Source: Streptomyces sp. DSM 15324
GTDB taxonomy: Bacteria; Actinomycetota; Actinomycetes; Streptomycetales; Streptomycetaceae
Reading direction: 5' to 3'
Assembly (NCBI RefSeq): GCF_001514285.1
Contig: NZ_KQ949030.1
Location: forward strand, 370,634 to 434,633
DNA length: 64,000 nucleotides
In this document: in pieces, positions 61,279 to 64,000 of the stretch
Numbering within the stretch: position 1 is the first letter of the stretch
How the letters are laid out: each line of letters begins with the position of its first letter
The notes under the pieces: generated by a model
The model's input: the letters and a program-made list of their open reading frames with translations, nothing else
What the model was told of the DNA's origin: nothing
Databases searched by the model: none
Made by a program: the position numbers and the translations under genes

Positions 61279-62133
61279 ATGGCCACACGAAACCCGGACC
61301 CGTCCTTAGCGGGCAGTGTCTCGACAACGGCAGCGGGTGGGCGACTGATATTCGTGCCAAGTCGGTTCCGGGAGATCGGTGTCGCGCTCGGCGCGAGCGT
61401 CGTGGTCCCGCTGTGGATCGCGGCCCCCCTCCTGGTGGTGACCCTGCTGGTCGCCGTACTCACCGCGTCCGCGCTGGTCTGGGCCATCGTCTGGGTGGTT
61501 CTCGGGCTGACAGTCCTGTCCGTGGCCGTGCTCGTCCTGGCGTTGACGGTCACGACGTCGACCACGATGGTGCGGTGGATCGAGTTCCGCCCTGCGGGCC
61601 GTGCGACGCAGATCGTGGTCGCCCGCTTTCTTCGTTCGTCCACCGTGGCCGTAGCTGATCTACAGCGCGTCGTCGTGGTCGAGCGGCTCAGACTGGGTCG
61701 GCGAAAGTCGATCAGGGTGGTGTTGCAGACGCCGCATGGAGCGACGGTGGACTGCGAACCGGCACTCCACGCGCCCTTGTCCCAGGTCGGCACGGAAGCC
61801 CTGCTCGACTGGTTGGCGGGCCAACTCGGCTCGACCCAGGCAGTGATGGAACACCGGACGGAGGTCGACCGGGACTTCCAGTGCCCGGACGAGTGGTGGA
61901 CTCCTTCGGACCTGTCTGCCCTGTGGCACGTACCCGTGAGCGCCGTCGACCAGCTGGCTGTCCGCCACGGGATCCGCAGTTACCAGTACACGCCCCGGGG
62001 CGCCGCGACGCACAGGGACGGAACGAAGACGGTCTACGACCCGGCTCGGGCACACGAAGTCGCCGAGGAACTCCGCGAGGCACACGCCGTGGACTTGGGG
62101 GGCAACGGCACGAAAGAGGTTCCGCAGGGCTGA
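61279..62133 (+). CDS. Membrane protein of unknown function with C-terminal DNA-binding-like tail
   Basis: 284 residues from ATG 61279; no clear ribosome site, possibly a near-leaderless transcript. Two membrane segments (IGVALGASVVVPLWIAAPLL and IVWVVLGLTVLSVAVLVLAL) flank a short turn, followed by a cytoplasmic domain resembling a PH-like beta fold (MVRWIEFRPAGRATQIVVAR to TVDCEPALHAPL). The C-terminal 80 residues (WWTPSDLSALWHVPVSAVDQ, RHGIRSYQYTPRGAATHRDG, YDPARAHEVAEELREAH) look like a MerR/excisionase-type winged helix. This pairing is unusual. Next to the right end of the IS element. Confidence 0.75.
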   Translation: MATRNPDPSLAGSVSTTAAGGRLIFVPSRFREIGVALGASVVVPLWIAAPLLVVTLLVAVLTASALVWAIVWVVLGLTVLSVAVLVLALTVTTSTTMVRWIEFRPAGRATQIVVARFLRSSTVAVADLQRVVVVERLRLGRRKSIRVVLQTPHGATVDCEPALHAPLSQVGTEALLDWLAGQLGSTQAVMEHRTEVDRDFQCPDEWWTPSDLSALWHVPVSAVDQLAVRHGIRSYQYTPRGAATHRDGTKTVYDPARAHEVAEELREAHAVDLGGNGTKEVPQG

Positions 62134-62248
62134 GGGAGAGCAGAAGCCCACCAGCAAGTGTCTTCACCTGGGGATTCACCGGACGTGAGGGCGGCCTTCG
62201 TCTGATTCTGTGCTCGGGCCGAGGTGCACGTGACCAAGACGACCGCGC

Positions 62249-62870
62249 TCACCGCCGCCCCTGGGGGTGTCGTCGAGCGGCTCGGCGATCCCCCCGTTCG
62301 TTCAGCAGATCGGTACCCCAGGCAGCCTGGTTCTCCGGCACGCTGAGATAGATGTTGGTCATGTAGTCGCCGTACTGCAGCAGTTGAGCCCACCAGTCGT
62401 TGACGTAGGGTGGTTGACTGACCTGCTGGCCGCGCTTCTGGCAGCCGACGAGTACCTCGACTCCGGCAGGCAGCATGGTGAGCGTCCCGGAGTCGGTCGT
62501 CGTCTGGGTCCGGACGCGGACCCCGCTGCCCCAGGTACCGATCCACGTACCGGCGGGGCGGGAGGCGCCGGGGACGTTCAGTGAACGGGTCAGCCGGCCG
62601 ATGTCCGTGTACGCCGTGCCGTACGACGTTCCGCTGGGGTGCAGGGTGAAGACCGCCACGATGGAACGGTCACCCGGGCCCACCACACCCGTCGTGTGCA
62701 GGGTGGGACGGGAGAGATCCACGGCGTCGACGCCCGCCGACGTCCGGGCGGCGGGCCTTCCCCCGCGGCCCCCGCGGCCCCCGCGGCCCCTGCGGCCTCA
62801 GCGGTCTTCGCGGCCTCAGCAGTCTTCGCGGCTGTCGTGGTCGGCGCCGTGCAACCGCCCGAACTGAAGC
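62249..62870 (-). pseudogene. Lipoprotein with SH3-like domain, frameshifted
   Basis: The main frame (to the stop at 62249) has SAGVDAVDLSRPTLHTTGVV, TSYGTAYTDIGRLTRSLNVP, then an SH3b-like stretch VRVRTQTTTDSGTLTMLPAG, VEVLVGCQKRGQQV, NDWWAQLLQYGDYMTNIYLS. It has no start of its own. Upstream in another frame are FSSGGCTAPTTTAAKTAEAA (lipobox-like GGC) and AGAAGAAGAAG. The frames change within GC repeats of nine bases (about 62758-62795). Intact, this would be a cell-surface lipoprotein with an Ala-rich linker and a wall-binding domain. Confidence 0.55.
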
Positions 62871-63096
62871 CCGACCAGCCCTGCTTGACCGCCCAGGGGC
62901 GGTTGAAGGAGGGCGCAGCGGCCCCTTCGCGGTCGCCCTCATCCATGGCACCACGACCGCAACGTGAACGTCGGCGCCGACCCGGGTCCCGGCATCCCCG
63001 GCTGCTGACCGACTCACCTCCGATGCTCCGGTGTGACGGGCGAGCCCCTTCCCGGGAACGGGCCGTGGGAGGGGCTGGACTCGCGGCGGAACGCGT

Positions 63097-64000
63097 TCAC
63101 TGTCTGGTGAGCGGGAGGCTGAGGACTCCGCGGTCGTGTCCGACGATCAGGTCCGCACCCGCGGTGGCCAGACAGGTGAGCGCCACGTCCAGCGCGATGT
63201 GCCCCACCTCGCCGCTCTCCGGTTCCCAGACGCGCAGTCGGTGGCCGTGGCGGGTTCCGGCCACCAGAATCGTGCGACCGCCGTGCAGGGTGGTGCCGGT
63301 GATGACCGGCGGGCCTGCGGTGCCGGTGGAGGCGGGCAGACCACTACCGATCGGGGCACCGGTGGTGAGGTCCCACAGCATGACCACGCCCTGGTGGTCT
63401 GCTGTGGCCAGCACGGTTCGGTCGGGGGTGGGAACGGCCGCCACGGCTGCCGCACGGTGGTCGGCGTCGGCGAGCGCGCGGGCGTTCAACTGTACGGCCG
63501 CGCCCGATTCCCAGGGGTCGTCGACGGCGGGATCCCACACGTGAACGCGGCCCGCGGTGTCCGACGCCGCGATCAACGTGCGGGCGGCGGAGAGCGGGAC
63601 GGCGGCGATCGACTGGATCGGACTGCCGTAGGGGTTGAGGCGCCCGACGCACTCGCCGGTGTCCGGGTCCCAGAGCCGGACCGCGCCTCGGGGCGTGGCG
63701 GTGACGAGCAACGTACGGCCGTCGGGGACGGTCGCGGCACACATCCCGGTCACCCCGCCGGGCCATTCGCCGGCCGGTTCGCGAACCGGCTGCCCGGTGG
63801 CGGGGTCCCACAGGGCGATCGTCCCTTTGTCGCCGCCACTCGCCAGGAGGACGCGCCCGTCGGGCAAGGGCAGGGACGTCATCGAGCGGATACGGTCCGG
63901 ATGCTCCGGCAGCAGGTCATGGACGAGGCGGCCGTCGACCACGTCCCACAGCCGCACCACGCCCTGGTCCCCGGCGCCGGCCACGAGCGCGGGCCGACCG
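63097..64000 (-). CDS. WD40 beta-propeller protein, partial (5' part beyond right edge)
   Basis: The frame is open to the right edge and ends at 63097. At least seven WD-type blades are visible, each closing with VRLWD-like strands: GVVRLWDVVDGR, GTIALWDPATGQ, GAVRLWDPDTGE, GRVHVWDPAVDD, GVVMLWDLTTGA, HRLRVWEPESGE. The last blade is LIVGHDRGVLSLPL. In Streptomyces such C-terminal propellers often follow an N-terminal NTPase, kinase or protease domain; that part lies outside the window. The ATG at 63984 is internal and not the start. Confidence 0.88.
   Translation of the reverse strand, partial: GRPALVAGAGDQGVVRLWDVVDGRLVHDLLPEHPDRIRSMTSLPLPDGRVLLASGGDKGTIALWDPATGQPVREPAGEWPGGVTGMCAATVPDGRTLLVTATPRGAVRLWDPDTGECVGRLNPYGSPIQSIAAVPLSAARTLIAASDTAGRVHVWDPAVDDPWESGAAVQLNARALADADHRAAAVAAVPTPDRTVLATADHQGVVMLWDLTTGAPIGSGLPASTGTAGPPVITGTTLHGGRTILVAGTRHGHRLRVWEPESGEVGHIALDVALTCLATAGADLIVGHDRGVLSLPLTRQ

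Overview
The window reads as a Streptomyces chromosome segment. It is very GC-rich, uses GTG and TTG starts, and links many genes by 4-base ATGA/GTGA stop-start overlaps. It also carries actinobacterial signatures (a NarL-type kinase/regulator pair beside an ABC exporter, GlnA4-like synthetase, SpoIIE-type phosphatase, Arr) and a tandem pair of TTA codons in one accessory gene. No rRNA, tRNA or CRISPR array was recognised. Several stretches are graveyards of broken transposases and decaying genes, as is typical of Streptomyces arm or island DNA.

Layout. 1-2.3 kb: a minus-strand cassette resembling the Bacillus sporulation-delaying toxin system (SdpC-like precursor, then an SdpA-like protein that runs off the left edge), next to a secreted protein made of two cysteine-rich repeats. 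The two transcription units share a promoter-like block with identical spacing. 2.6-11.5 kb: an amidohydrolase pseudogene beside a LacI regulator, remnants of three transposases, and a 1075-residue P-loop NTPase ending in about 14 tandem 35-residue helical repeats. 11.6-14.2 kb: a TcuA-like flavoprotein divergent from a LysR regulator. 14.4-21.2 kb: a five-gene aromatic ring-cleavage operon (extradiol dioxygenase, FAH-family hydrolase, FAD monooxygenase, acetoacetyl-CoA synthetase, DoxX) divergent from a TetR regulator. 21.2-25.3 kb: a DUF2993-type membrane-anchored protein, a broken TetR gene, a 14-helix MFS exporter and a second TetR gene, with shared operator-like repeats. 25.4-28.5 kb: a catalase-like / DyP peroxidase / companion operon. 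28.6-31.8 kb: a frameshifted DUF4331 gene, a TetR gene, and P450 and IS630 remnants. 31.9-35.6 kb: an ABC exporter divergent from a two-component pair.

35.9-40.2 kb is tyrosine catabolism: hppD divergent from hmgA-orf-fahA, followed by only the first codons of a CoA-transferase subunit gene. Acetoacetate released here could be activated by the acetoacetyl-CoA synthetase at 14.8 kb. 40.3 kb: a PIG-L deacetylase. 41.3-49.4 kb: an ethanolamine/amine utilisation cluster (two permeases, a gamma-glutamyl amide hydrolase, a GlnA4-like gamma-glutamyl ligase, aldehyde dehydrogenase, SDR) with three copies of one inverted-repeat operator and a decayed GntR-type regulator. 50-57.6 kb: a PAS-GAF-SpoIIE-ATPase phosphatase, a secreted tripeptidyl-aminopeptidase-like hydrolase, and a second two-component pair whose ABC ATPase has decayed. 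58-64 kb: an uncharacterised 370-residue protein, a rifamycin ADP-ribosyltransferase (Arr), a TA-flanked IS5-type element enclosing an NTF2-like passenger gene, a membrane protein, a frameshifted SH3-like lipoprotein gene and a WD40 protein running off the right edge.
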